This document shows positions 8,174 through 16,066 of a stretch of 32,905 bases of DNA, piece after piece (position 1 is the stretch's first letter; each line of letters opens with the position of its first letter). The notes beneath the pieces are model-generated. The model was not told where the DNA came from. It ran no database searches and saw nothing but the letters and a program-made list of their open reading frames with translations. Location: the NCBI RefSeq assembly GCF_026008495.1, contig NZ_BQUN01000111.1, forward strand, positions 18,909-51,813, given 5' to 3'. Both the position numbers and the translations under genes were made by a program. This DNA comes from Streptomyces sp. A012304 (GTDB taxonomy: Bacteria > Actinomycetota > Actinomycetes > Streptomycetales > Streptomycetaceae).

Positions 8174-9451
8174 ATGGACACAGCCCACCGACCGGAGAGG
8201 ACGATGAGCACCAACCTGGAGCGCTACCAGGACCGCGTCGAGCGGTACGCGGACCGCCACCCCTTCGTCATCGACGCGGGCTACGTCCTGGCACTGATGG
8301 GCTGTGCGGCCCTCGGGGTCACGCTCACGCTGCCCGGCGCGTCGCCGCCCGATCACGACAGGAGCGTCACCTGCCTCATGGGCCTGGCCTGCCTCGCCCT
8401 GCTCAAGCACCGCACCCACCCGCGCGCCACCGTCGTGGTGAACGCCGTCTGCGTCGTGGCCGCGGTCGGGATGGGGTACCTGATCACCCCGCTGCTGCTG
8501 GCACCCGTCATGGCGGCGCTGTACTGGCTGGCCACGGAGTCCGACCGCAGGACCAACCGCCTCTTCGGTGGCATCACCACGCTGGGAGTGATCATCGCGG
8601 CGGCGATCTCCGACTCCATGGACCACCTCTCGCTGCTGCTCAAGACGATGGGGCCGTTGTTCTGGCTGATGCTGCCGCTGGCCGCCGGCACCATGACCCG
8701 GATGCGGCGCGCCTATCTCCAGGCGGTGCAGGCGCGCGCCGAGCACGCCGAACGCACCCGGGAGGAGGAGGCCCGGCTGCGGGTCACCGAGGAGCGCGTG
8801 CGCATCGCCCGCGAGCTGCACGACGTCGTCGCCCACCATCTGGCCCTCGCCAACGCGCAGGCCGGCACGGCGGCGCACCTCGCCGCCACCCGCCCCGAGC
8901 AGGCCCGGAAGATCCTCGACGACCTCGCCGGCACCACGTCGTCGGCGCTGCGCGAGCTGAAGGCCACCGTCGGGCTGCTGCGCGAGCCGGACGACCCGGA
9001 CGCCGCCTCCCTGGAACCGTCCCCGGGACTCGCCCGCCTCCCCGAGCTGGTGTCGTCCTGCGAGTCCGCCGGGCTGAAGGTCACCGTCACCACCGAGGGC
9101 GCGGCCCGGCCGCTCTCCCCGGGCGTGGACCTGACCGCCTACCGGATCGTCCAGGAGGCCCTGACCAACGCCACCAAGCACGCCTCCGCGCGAGCGGCGC
9201 ACATCCACCTCGCCTACTCCACCACCCGCCTGGCGATCACCGTCACCGACGACGGCACGGCCCCCGCCGCCCCCGCCGCCCCGTCGGACGAGGCGGTCCG
9301 CGGCTTCGGCCTGATGGGCATGCGGGAACGCGCCCAGTCCGTCGGCGGCAACCTGTGCGCGGGCCACCGCCCGGAAGGCGGCTTCGAGGTCTCCACGGCC
9401 CTCCCCCTCCACCCCCTCACCCCGCAACCGGCGGAGGCCCCCACGCCATGA
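8174..9451 (+). CDS. Sensor histidine kinase (NarL/DesK type)
   Basis: Membrane histidine kinase of the HisKA_3 class. The first half holds about five hydrophobic segments (residues about 35-175) with little extracytoplasmic loop, suggesting it senses the membrane itself. A coiled coil (ARAEHAERTREEEARLR) leads to the dimerisation box RIARELHDVVAHH, with His216 as phospho-acceptor. The ATPase domain has the N box EALTNATKHA and the G box GFGLMGMRERA. The ATG at 8174 has GGAGG 8 nt upstream; an alternative ATG at 8204 also has a GGAG and would remove ten residues. Its stop overlaps the start of a 34-codon frame. The likely partner is the regulator at 9549 and the likely target the MMPL gene. 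Confidence 0.88.
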   Translation: MDTAHRPERTMSTNLERYQDRVERYADRHPFVIDAGYVLALMGCAALGVTLTLPGASPPDHDRSVTCLMGLACLALLKHRTHPRATVVVNAVCVVAAVGMGYLITPLLLAPVMAALYWLATESDRRTNRLFGGITTLGVIIAAAISDSMDHLSLLLKTMGPLFWLMLPLAAGTMTRMRRAYLQAVQARAEHAERTREEEARLRVTEERVRIARELHDVVAHHLALANAQAGTAAHLAATRPEQARKILDDLAGTTSSALRELKATVGLLREPDDPDAASLEPSPGLARLPELVSSCESAGLKVTVTTEGAARPLSPGVDLTAYRIVQEALTNATKHASARAAHIHLAYSTTRLAITVTDDGTAPAAPAAPSDEAVRGFGLMGMRERAQSVGGNLCAGHRPEGGFEVSTALPLHPLTPQPAEAPTP

Positions 9452-9552
9452 CGGCCCTCCCGGCCGACGCGGCCACTCCCGCCGGTCCGGCCGTTCCCCC
9501 TCGTCCCGCCCCTCCCGCTCACCCCGGAACCGGAAGAAGACGTACGTCATGA
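9448..9552 (+). CDS. 34-aa Pro/Ala-rich coupling ORF
   Basis: A complete frame (MTALPADAATPAGP... ending GRRRTS) fills the gap between kinase and regulator. Its ATG overlaps the kinase stop as ATGA (9448-9451), and its TGA overlaps the regulator ATG as ATGA (9549-9552). GGAGG (9433-9437) stands 10 nt before its start. The composition (Pro, Ala, basic tail) suggests no fold. It may serve to carry ribosomes from kinase to regulator, or it may be a real small peptide. I know of no family. Confidence 0.5.
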   Translation: MTALPADAATPAGPAVPPRPAPPAHPGTGRRRTS

Positions 9553-10235
9553 CCACGCCCGTTCGTGTGCTGCTCGCCGATGACCAGGCCCTGCTGCGGG
9601 CCACCTTTCGGATCCTGATCGACTCCTGCGACGACCTGGAGGTGATCGCCGAGGCCTCCGACGGGGCGGAGGCGGTGGACCTGGCCCGCGCGCACCACCC
9701 GGACGTCGTCCTCATGGACATCCGCATGCCCGGCACCGACGGACTCGCCGCGACCTCCGTCATCTGCGCCGACCCGGACCTGTCGGCCACCCGCGTCCTG
9801 ATCCTCACCACCTTCGAGACCGAGGACTACGTCGCCCAGGCGCTGCGCGCCGGAGCCAGCGGCTTCCTCGGCAAGGACGTCACCGCCGACACCCTCCTGG
9901 CCGGCCTGCGCACGGTGGCCTCCGGCGACGCCCTCCTCTCCCCGTCCGCGACCCGCTCCCTCATCACCCGCTTCCTCACCTCGCCCGCCCCCGGCACCCA
10001 CCTGGTACCCCCGGAACGCCTGGCCGACCTCACCGTCCGCGAACGCGAGGTGATGGCCCTGGCCGCGGAAGGCAGGAGCAACACCGAGATCGCCGAGGAC
10101 CTCCACCTCAGCCCGCTGACCGTACGCACCCACATCCACCGGGCCATGACCAAGCTCGGCGCCCGAGACCGCGCCCAACTGGTCGTCATCGCCTACCAGT
10201 CGGGGCTGGTGCAGGCCGGCCCCGGCAACGGCTGA
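9549..10235 (+). CDS. NarL/LuxR-family response regulator
   Basis: Two-domain DNA-binding regulator (228 aa). The receiver domain (about 5-120) has the acidic pair Asp11-Asp12, phospho-acceptor Asp57 (VVLMDIRMPG) and Lys in GFLGKD. The LuxR-type helix-turn-helix (about 160-220) reads LTVREREVMALAAEGRSNTEIAEDLHLS. It is preceded by GGAAGAAG and by the palindrome GACGTACGTC (9539-9548) immediately before ATG. It is coupled to the kinase through the small frame at 9448. By context it should regulate the MMPL gene upstream. Confidence 0.92.
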   Translation: MTTPVRVLLADDQALLRATFRILIDSCDDLEVIAEASDGAEAVDLARAHHPDVVLMDIRMPGTDGLAATSVICADPDLSATRVLILTTFETEDYVAQALRAGASGFLGKDVTADTLLAGLRTVASGDALLSPSATRSLITRFLTSPAPGTHLVPPERLADLTVREREVMALAAEGRSNTEIAEDLHLSPLTVRTHIHRAMTKLGARDRAQLVVIAYQSGLVQAGPGNG

Positions 10236-10352
10236 GAAGGGGAGGCCCGACGTCCGCCTCCGTTGTGCGCCGACCGCCCCCGTATCGCCCGAATCACCTA
10301 TGAGAAGCAGGTGAGTTGGGCATCCTGGTGAGGAGATGTCACGGAGGGAGCC

Positions 10353-11237
10353 ATGGCGGTGACGGTCGGTTACGAGGACTTCCCCGCGCTGTACCGCGCG
10401 GCCGACGCGAACTCGCTCAAGGGCCAGCGCCGTCACCTCGCGGTGACGCGGTTCCAGCTCGGCGCGCTGGTGATCGCCGCCGCCTTCGGCGCGGTGACCC
10501 TGAAGGCCGGGGACGCGGACGTGGCGGGCGCCGTGGCCTCGGTGGCCTTCGGAGCGGCGCTGGTGAGCGATGTGTACATGCTGCGCTCGCGCCCCGACCG
10601 CCAGTGGTACGCCGGGCGCGCGGTCGCCGAGTCGACCAAGACCCTGACCTGGCGGTACATGGTGGGCGGCAGCCCGCTGGGGGTCGCCCAGTGCGACGAC
10701 GAGCAGGCCGCCGGGCTGCTGCTGGAGCGGTTCACCGAGATCGAGTCGGATGTCGAACCGGTCCTGCTGATCCCCGACGGCGGCAGTCCGGAGCAGGTGA
10801 CCGACGGCATGCGCCGCGTGCGGGCGCTGCCGCTGGAGCAGCGCCGCGAGCTGTACCTCAAAGCCCGGATCAGAGACCAGCAGGAGTGGTACGGCGCGAA
10901 GGCCCGCTGGAACGAGCGCCGGGCCACCTGGTGGTCGGTCGCTCTCGCGACGCTGGAACTCCTCGGCCTGACCGCCGGGGTGATGAGGGCGACCGGGGTG
11001 ATCGACTTCGATCTCATCGGCCTGGTGGCCGCGTTGGCGGCGGCCGGGGCGGCGTGGGTGCAGACCAAGCAGCACCAGAACCTCGCGACCGCCTATGCGA
11101 TGGCGCACCACGAGCTGTCCACGATCGGCTCCCGGGTGCGGTTCGCTCGGACCGAGGACGAGTGGGCGAACTTCGTGGCGGGCTCGGAGGACGCGATCTC
11201 GCGTGAGCACACGCTGTGGCGGGCCTCCCACTCATGA
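10353..11237 (+). CDS. SLATT/DUF4231 four-TM protein
   Basis: Predicted membrane protein (294 aa) resembling tandem SLATT (DUF4231) domains, the two-TM modules proposed as membrane-perturbing effectors in bacterial conflict systems. TM1 is about 34-50 and TM2 about 57-77, followed by an Arg/Trp-rich stretch with RPDRQWYAGRAVAES and TLTWRYM. A cytoplasmic middle region precedes TM3 (about 190-212) and TM4 (about 217-233), then the typical tail QTKQHQNLATAYAMAHHEL. The start has GGAGGGAG (10343-10350). The stop overlaps the next gene's start (ATGA), so it is almost certainly co-translated with the TIR-WD40 protein. The family match is by pattern. The effector role is known only by proposal for the family and is inferred here. 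Confidence 0.8.
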   Translation: MAVTVGYEDFPALYRAADANSLKGQRRHLAVTRFQLGALVIAAAFGAVTLKAGDADVAGAVASVAFGAALVSDVYMLRSRPDRQWYAGRAVAESTKTLTWRYMVGGSPLGVAQCDDEQAAGLLLERFTEIESDVEPVLLIPDGGSPEQVTDGMRRVRALPLEQRRELYLKARIRDQQEWYGAKARWNERRATWWSVALATLELLGLTAGVMRATGVIDFDLIGLVAALAAAGAAWVQTKQHQNLATAYAMAHHELSTIGSRVRFARTEDEWANFVAGSEDAISREHTLWRASHS

Positions 11238-14224
11238 AGCCGCCCGCCGCGTTCGGCGGCTCCTACGACGCCTTCCTCTCCTACAGCCACGAGGCGGACA
11301 GCGCGCTCGCTCCCGCCGTGCAGCGCGGGCTGCACCGCCTGGCCAAGCCGTGGAACCGGCCGCGTGCCCTGCGGGTCTTCCGCGACCAGGAGAGCCTCGC
11401 CGCCAACCCGGATCTGTGGACGACCATCGAGACGGCCCTGCGCGACTCCCGCTACTTCATCCTCATGGCCTCGCGGAAGTCGGCCCGCTCGCCGTGGGTG
11501 GGCCGGGAGACCGCCTTCTGGAAGAGGCACCGCGGGCCGGAGACGATGCTGATCGTCCTCACGGACGGCGACATCGTCTGGGACCACTCCCGGGGCGACT
11601 TCGACTGGGCGCGCACCACCGCCCTCCCCGCTCACCTGCGGGGCTGGTTCCAGGGCGAGCCCCTCTGGGTGGATCTGCGCGGGGCGGTCGAGCAGCGCGC
11701 GCTCTCGCTGAGCCACAGCCGGTTCCGGGAGGCGATCGGCATGCTGGCCGCCGCCGTCCACGGCGTGTCCAAGGACGAGCTGGACAGCGAGGAGGTCCGG
11801 CAGCACACCCGGACCGTGCGGCTGCGCCGGGCCGCCGTCACCGCGCTGACGGTGCTGACGGTGATCGCGCTGGTCATGTCGAACCTGGCGAACGAACGCC
11901 GCCAGGAGGCCGAGGACCAGCGGCGGCAGGCCGAGGAGCAGCGCCGGCTGGCCACGGTGCGGGCGCTCCAGGCGGAGGCCGAGAACCTGCGCCAGTCCGA
12001 TCCGCTCACCTCGCTCCGGTTCAGCGTGGCCGCCCTGCGCGTCAAACCGACGGCGGAGGCGCGGGAGGGGCTGGTCGCCACCCTGCACAGCACGCACCTG
12101 GCCGGCGTCTCCGCGAGCGGCATCGGGAAGTCGGACCTGGCGGCGTACACCACCGACGGCACACTGCTGGCCACCGCCGCCCCGTACGCCGGGCGAACCG
12201 CCGCCGCCCGCCGGGCGGTCGCTCTGTGGGACGTGGGCGACGTCGTCCGCCCGCGCCGGCTGGCCACGCTCACCGGCCATGCCGAGTCCGTGCAGAGCTT
12301 CGCGTTCCGGGCCGACGGACGGCTGCTGGTGACGATCGGCAACGCCGGCCGTGACCAGCACAACCGCAGCAGCCTGATCCTGTGGGACCTCGCGGACCGG
12401 GCCCGGCCCCGCAAGGTACTGCACTGGGAGAATCTGCGGGATGCGGCGGGGGCGGCGTTCAGCCCGGACGGCAGGACCATGGCCCTGGTCTCGGGCAGCG
12501 CGAACGGCACCCTCCAGCTGTGGGACGTCAGCAAGCCGTCCGCGCCCCGCCGGCTGACCGGGCCGCTGCCCGCCGTCGACTCGGACGCGGTGATGTTCAG
12601 CCCCGACGGGCGCACCCTCGTCACCGGCTCGGGCGTCATCACCGCCTCGGACGGTTCCCTGGAACCCGAGAGCCTCACCCACACCACCGGCTGGATGACG
12701 TGGGACATCCGTGACCCGCGCAAGCCCAGGGCGCTGTCCCGTCAACGGCCCTTCGGCAACGCGGTGTTCAGCCCCGTCGCGCCCGTTCTGGCGGTGCAGC
12801 GCGGCAGGAACGTGACGTTGTGGGACCTGCGCCGCCCGGAGGCACCCCGGCAGCTGGCCGCGTTCGACCACAAGGAGCAGGTGCAGGCGGTCGCGTTCAG
12901 TCCGGACGGCCGTCACCTGGCCGTCTCCCTGCTGGACGACACGGCGTTCCTGCGCGACGTGAGCGATCCCTCCCGCCCCGGGAAACCGGTCCTGCTGGGC
13001 GGGCACGACACCTGGGTCGAGGCCATCGGGTTCAGCAGGGACAGCCGCACCGTCAGCCTGGTGGACGGGGACGGCGCCCTCACCCGATGGCTGGTCGGCA
13101 GCCGGTCCCCGGCCCGGGTCGCCGCGCTGAGCATGGACACGGTCGGGCTCTACGCGTCGGCGTTCAGCCCGGACGGCCGCAAACTGGCGGTCGCGGCCTA
13201 CGACGGCGAGGTGTGGCTGTGGGACACCTCCGACCCCGCCCGTCCGCGCAGGCACAAGTCGCTGACGGGACAACTCCAGAGAGCCTCGGCGGTCTCCTTC
13301 AACGGCGACGGCTCCGTGCTCGCCGTCGGCAGCCAGGCCGGCGAGAGCAACGCGACCGGGAAGATCACGCTGTGGGACACCACCGACCTGAGCGCACCGC
13401 GACGACTGGGCGCGATCTCCCCGCCGTCCGGGGTGTCGGCGCTGGCGCTCAACCCGCGCCGGCCGCTGCTCGTGGCCGTCGGCGGCAAGAGCTTCGAGGA
13501 CACCTGGGTCCACCTCTGGGACGTCCGCGATCCCCAACGCCCGGTGCGGACCTGGCAGATGGACCCGTACGAGCCCTACGAGCCGTTCGGGAACCTGCCC
13601 TACATGGGGACCTCCCCGGCGCTGTTCACGCCGGACGGCTCGACGATGGCCCTCCCCGACGCCTTGTGGAACGTCACGGACCCCTCCGCTCCGGCCCAAC
13701 TGCCCGCCAAGGGCAGCTCGGAGTACGGCTCGCTCCTCGAGGACAGCTTCGACCACATCGGGTTCCGCGCCGACGGACGGCAGTTGGTGGCCTCCGACAC
13801 GCGCCGGCTGTCCGTGTGGTCGCTGGATCCGAAGACCGGGCGGAAGCTGCTCTCCTCGACGGAGGTCCCGGACCGGTTCTCGCAGATCGACGTCCATCCG
13901 GCGGGCCACCTGGTCGTCACGGGCAACACGGCCGGCCGCGCGGAGCTGTGGACCGTCCAGGGCACGACACCGCCGACCCGTGCGACGACACTGACGGACA
14001 GCACGGCCGAGGTGACGGACGTGCGGTTCAGCCACGACCGGAAGACCGTGGCCGTCACCCTGGCCGGCGGCACGGTGGAGCTGTGGAACCTGGGTGACCT
14101 GCCGGCCATCGCCGCCGACCCGACGGGGGCGGCCTGCGCCATCACCGGCCGGGGCCTGTCCCGCGAGGAGTGGAAGGAGAACGCCCCGGGCCTGCCGTAC
14201 GTGTCGACCTGCCCGCAGGAGTGA
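11234..14224 (+). CDS. TIR-TM-WD40 repeat protein
   Basis: Large membrane-anchored protein (996 aa). Residues 11-150 form a TIR domain: YDAFLSYSHEAD opens it and SARSPWVGRE places Glu92 where NAD-cleaving TIR enzymes carry the catalytic Glu. A basic segment (RLRR, 196-199) and one TM helix (about 200-218) follow, then a charged coiled coil (about 219-260) with the ALQAEAENL...DPLTSLRFSVAAL pattern seen before actinobacterial propellers. From about 290 to 960 there are about 14 WD-like units, each with LWD near one end and FSPDGR or similar, enough for two seven-blade propellers. The only two cysteines lie in the last 30 residues (ACAITGRGLSREEW, STCPQE). The start at 11234 overlaps the SLATT stop. 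Likely role: sensor-effector in immunity or signalling, inferred. Confidence 0.87.
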   Translation: MKPPAAFGGSYDAFLSYSHEADSALAPAVQRGLHRLAKPWNRPRALRVFRDQESLAANPDLWTTIETALRDSRYFILMASRKSARSPWVGRETAFWKRHRGPETMLIVLTDGDIVWDHSRGDFDWARTTALPAHLRGWFQGEPLWVDLRGAVEQRALSLSHSRFREAIGMLAAAVHGVSKDELDSEEVRQHTRTVRLRRAAVTALTVLTVIALVMSNLANERRQEAEDQRRQAEEQRRLATVRALQAEAENLRQSDPLTSLRFSVAALRVKPTAEAREGLVATLHSTHLAGVSASGIGKSDLAAYTTDGTLLATAAPYAGRTAAARRAVALWDVGDVVRPRRLATLTGHAESVQSFAFRADGRLLVTIGNAGRDQHNRSSLILWDLADRARPRKVLHWENLRDAAGAAFSPDGRTMALVSGSANGTLQLWDVSKPSAPRRLTGPLPAVDSDAVMFSPDGRTLVTGSGVITASDGSLEPESLTHTTGWMTWDIRDPRKPRALSRQRPFGNAVFSPVAPVLAVQRGRNVTLWDLRRPEAPRQLAAFDHKEQVQAVAFSPDGRHLAVSLLDDTAFLRDVSDPSRPGKPVLLGGHDTWVEAIGFSRDSRTVSLVDGDGALTRWLVGSRSPARVAALSMDTVGLYASAFSPDGRKLAVAAYDGEVWLWDTSDPARPRRHKSLTGQLQRASAVSFNGDGSVLAVGSQAGESNATGKITLWDTTDLSAPRRLGAISPPSGVSALALNPRRPLLVAVGGKSFEDTWVHLWDVRDPQRPVRTWQMDPYEPYEPFGNLPYMGTSPALFTPDGSTMALPDALWNVTDPSAPAQLPAKGSSEYGSLLEDSFDHIGFRADGRQLVASDTRRLSVWSLDPKTGRKLLSSTEVPDRFSQIDVHPAGHLVVTGNTAGRAELWTVQGTTPPTRATTLTDSTAEVTDVRFSHDRKTVAVTLAGGTVELWNLGDLPAIAADPTGAACAITGRGLSREEWKENAPGLPYVSTCPQE

Positions 14225-14337
14225 CCGCCGTCAGCGGGAGCGGGTGCCGCGCGGCCGGGCGGGCGTGGCGTCCAGGTCGGCGGGACACCCGCGGCGGTAC
14301 ACCGGTGGAGTGGTCGTGAACCGGACGTGCGGCCCGG

Positions 14338-15174
14338 TCAGCCGAGGCATATGACGAGCACGCAGAGTTTCTCCTGCGTCGCCGCCGAGGTGTCCGACGG
14401 CGAGGTCGCCGACGGGGCGGGGCTCGACTGCGAGGTGCCGGAGGTGTCGGAGCCGCCAGAGGAGTTCGACGCGTCCGAGGCCGTACCGTCGTCGGCCGCC
14501 GGAGGCGTGGCCGGCTGCGCCGCCACCGCACCGGTGTCGCTCCCGACGGGGACCTGCGCGGGCGCCTGCTCTGCGTAGCCGGAGGTCGCCGGGGTGGTCC
14601 GCGGCCGCTGCGCCGCCGGCGCCGCCGTGCCGGGGGCGGTGGCCGCGTCCGGCCGGGTGTTCGACGGCGTGACGGGCGTACGGCGCGGGTCCCCGGCCAC
14701 GGTCGACCGCCCGGTGCGGCCGGGCGTGGACCGGGCAACGTCGGCCCCGTCCGACGTCGGGGTCTCGTACTCCGACGCCGGTTCCTCCGCGGCGCCCATG
14801 CCCGCGGTGTCCGGTGCGGTGGTCGCCTGGGTGCGGTGGTCGGTGGGCCGGTCCAGCTGACTCGACGCCACGGTCAGGCCGCCGCCGACGAACGCGACGG
14901 CCGTCGCCACCAGGGCCCGCCGCTGCGTCTTCTTCATCCGGGCCAGCCGGCGCCGCCGTGCCGCCCTTCCCATCGGCGCGGGCGCCACGCCCGCGGGTTC
15001 GACGGACGGACCGGCCGCCGGCGGCTCCTCCTGCCAGGTCACCTCGGGGGTGACCGGCTCGGCGGCGGTGTCGCTGGAGACGACGCGCGGAGCGATGTCC
15101 GGCGCGTAGGCCCCGCATCCGGGGCACACCAGGGCGCCGTTCAGATGCCGACGACACGTGGAGCAGTAGTCCAT
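14338..15174 (-). CDS. SCO2400-family zinc-ribbon membrane protein
   Basis: 278-aa protein opening with a zinc ribbon, CSTCRRHLNGALVCPGCGAYAPDIAP (two CxxC pairs, residues 4-22), the hallmark of the Streptomyces SCO2400 family. A basic stretch (RAARRRRLARMKKTQRR) precedes one TM helix (about 90-107, ALVATAVAFVGGGLTVA). The rest is a long, low-complexity Thr/Ser/Pro/Ala tail, likely outside the membrane, ending in the conserved hydrophobic EKLCVLVICLG. The ribbon would be cytoplasmic. The start has AGGAAGG 6-7 nt upstream. The family has no known biochemical function. It converges on the TIR-WD40 gene with 113 bp between the stops, where I see no convincing terminator. Confidence 0.85.
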   Translation of the reverse strand: MDYCSTCRRHLNGALVCPGCGAYAPDIAPRVVSSDTAAEPVTPEVTWQEEPPAAGPSVEPAGVAPAPMGRAARRRRLARMKKTQRRALVATAVAFVGGGLTVASSQLDRPTDHRTQATTAPDTAGMGAAEEPASEYETPTSDGADVARSTPGRTGRSTVAGDPRRTPVTPSNTRPDAATAPGTAAPAAQRPRTTPATSGYAEQAPAQVPVGSDTGAVAAQPATPPAADDGTASDASNSSGGSDTSGTSQSSPAPSATSPSDTSAATQEKLCVLVICLG

Positions 15175-15267
15175 CTGCGGCCTTCCTGAGTTGACCTGCC
15201 GACGACCCTCGAGGCCGTGATGGGGCCGCGTTCGTAGGGGGTTCCTGTGGGAGGGGAATGGGCAGCA

Positions 15268-15308
15268 ACGCTAACGAGCCATGCGGCGGGCTGTGTGCAG
15301 CCTGTGTG
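15268..15308 (-). promoter_or_regulatory. Promoter with direct repeats for SCO2400-family gene
   Basis: On the minus strand TAGCGT (15268-15273) fits a -10 box. The -35 position, 17 bp upstream, is occupied by CACACAG (15291-15297), repeated exactly at 15302-15308 with a 4-bp spacer (11-bp period, same helix face). This suits an activator overlapping -35. It lies in the 291-bp gap between the SCO2400-family gene and the 45-aa gene, which holds no other gene I can support. Confidence 0.3.
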
Positions 15309-15465
15309 ACACTCCTGCACGGATTCTTCGAACACCAGGTGACGGCGGCTTCCGCCGGCGGCGCGTCGCGTCACAGCGTGGCGCGCGGCCGACGGACGGT
15401 GACGAACGGGCCGGGCGCGCCCGGCCGGGCGGGGATGTCCCGGTCCGGACCCACATGCGGACGTC

Positions 15466-15603
15466 TCACCCGCGCACCGCGGAGATCACGGCGGCGGTCG
15501 CCGCGATCAGGCCCGTGACCGCCGTGATCCCGGACAGCCACAGGCTGACCCTGCGGTGCCGGTCGTCGACGGGCTCGCTCTCCGGCGGTTCGGGGAATGT
15601 CAT
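15466..15603 (-). CDS. 45-aa single-TM small protein
   Basis: Small frame beginning MTFPEPPESEPVDDRHRR and continuing into one hydrophobic helix (WLSGITAVTGLIAATAAVI, about residues 22-42), ending AVRG. Nearly every third position is G or C, as in the long genes here, and GAAGG stands about 8 nt before the ATG. The acidic N-terminus and single TM resemble the many uncharacterised small membrane proteins of Streptomyces. It is oriented like the SCO2400-family gene 291 bp downstream. Function unknown. Confidence 0.6.
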   Translation of the reverse strand: MTFPEPPESEPVDDRHRRVSLWLSGITAVTGLIAATAAVISAVRG

Positions 15604-15662
15604 GGCTGCCCTTCACGTGCGGTGCGCCGACGGCGGTGACCGCCGCCGACGGCATCGGGTGG

Positions 15663-15691
15663 GCCCCGTGCCGGTCGGCAGGACACGGGGC
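15663..15691. other. Hairpin, 8-bp stem
   Basis: GCCCCGTG (15663-15670) pairs with CACGGGGC (15684-15691) around a 13-nt loop, 60 bp upstream of the 45-aa gene. It could be part of a structured leader. Role unknown. Confidence 0.35.
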
Positions 15692-15737
15692 TCGTTCCGG
15701 GCGGGAACCTAACAGCGGCCCGAACGGCCCCTTTCCC

Positions 15738-15755
15738 GCCGGAATCGATTCCGGC
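15738..15755. promoter_or_regulatory. Perfect 18-bp palindrome, operator-like
   Basis: GCCGGAATCGATTCCGGC is a perfect palindrome between the 45-aa gene (minus) and the MBL-fold gene (plus), 135 bp from the former start. Its A/T-containing centre in a G+C-rich region favours a protein-binding site over chance. Confidence 0.45.
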
Positions 15756-16066
15756 TCACCTGCGCCCCGGCCGCGCTGCCGTACTCGGCTGTCGTCCGAG
15801 GACCTCAGGGGACACGTCTGTGCTGTGGCAAATGACAGTGGCATATTCCAACCGCCTGGGGATGCGGAATGGGCATAAAGGGCGGAACGGTGATATCGCT
15901 CGGTGCTGTTATGGCTGGAAAACAGCGGTGCCGGGGCCGGGTTCCGTTAAGCACGCGGACGGGGATCCGTCGCCGCGGGTTGGCCCTCCGTTTGACGCGG
16001 GCGTGGCATGGGGCTGCACTGGATGGACAGGCGCTGCGGCCGAACTCCGTTCCAGGGAGAGCAGCG
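15756..16066. other. Intergenic region with atypical composition
   Basis: 311 bp without a gene. The part at about 15815-15935 is clearly richer in A and T than its surroundings (for example GGCAAATGACAGTGGCATA) and holds GCTGTT-N10-AACAGC (15905-15926). Open frames reading through it have non-coding third-position bias and a TTA, so I reject a 5' extension of the downstream gene. Confidence 0.5.
15992..16020 (+). promoter_or_regulatory. Candidate promoter for ODP-like MBL gene
   Basis: TTGACG (15992-15997), 17-bp spacer, TGCACT (16015-16020). The -10 match is weak. The leader would be about 40 nt. Confidence 0.35.

Noticed and set aside
3332..9811. Very long minus-strand open frame of more than 2,000 codons
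   Set aside because: It lies opposite the GH97, MMPL, kinase and regulator genes, whose motifs are clear. Its translation is low-complexity Gly/Arg/Asp/His, as expected for antisense of high-G+C genes.
11093..14035. 980-codon minus-strand open frame
   Set aside because: Antisense shadow of the TIR-WD40 gene with no recognisable motifs and unnatural composition.
15869..16066. 66-residue N-terminal extension of the ODP-like MBL gene
   Set aside because: Third positions are not G+C-biased and it includes TTA and ATA codons. The ATG at 16067 has a proper ribosome site and matches the fold start.
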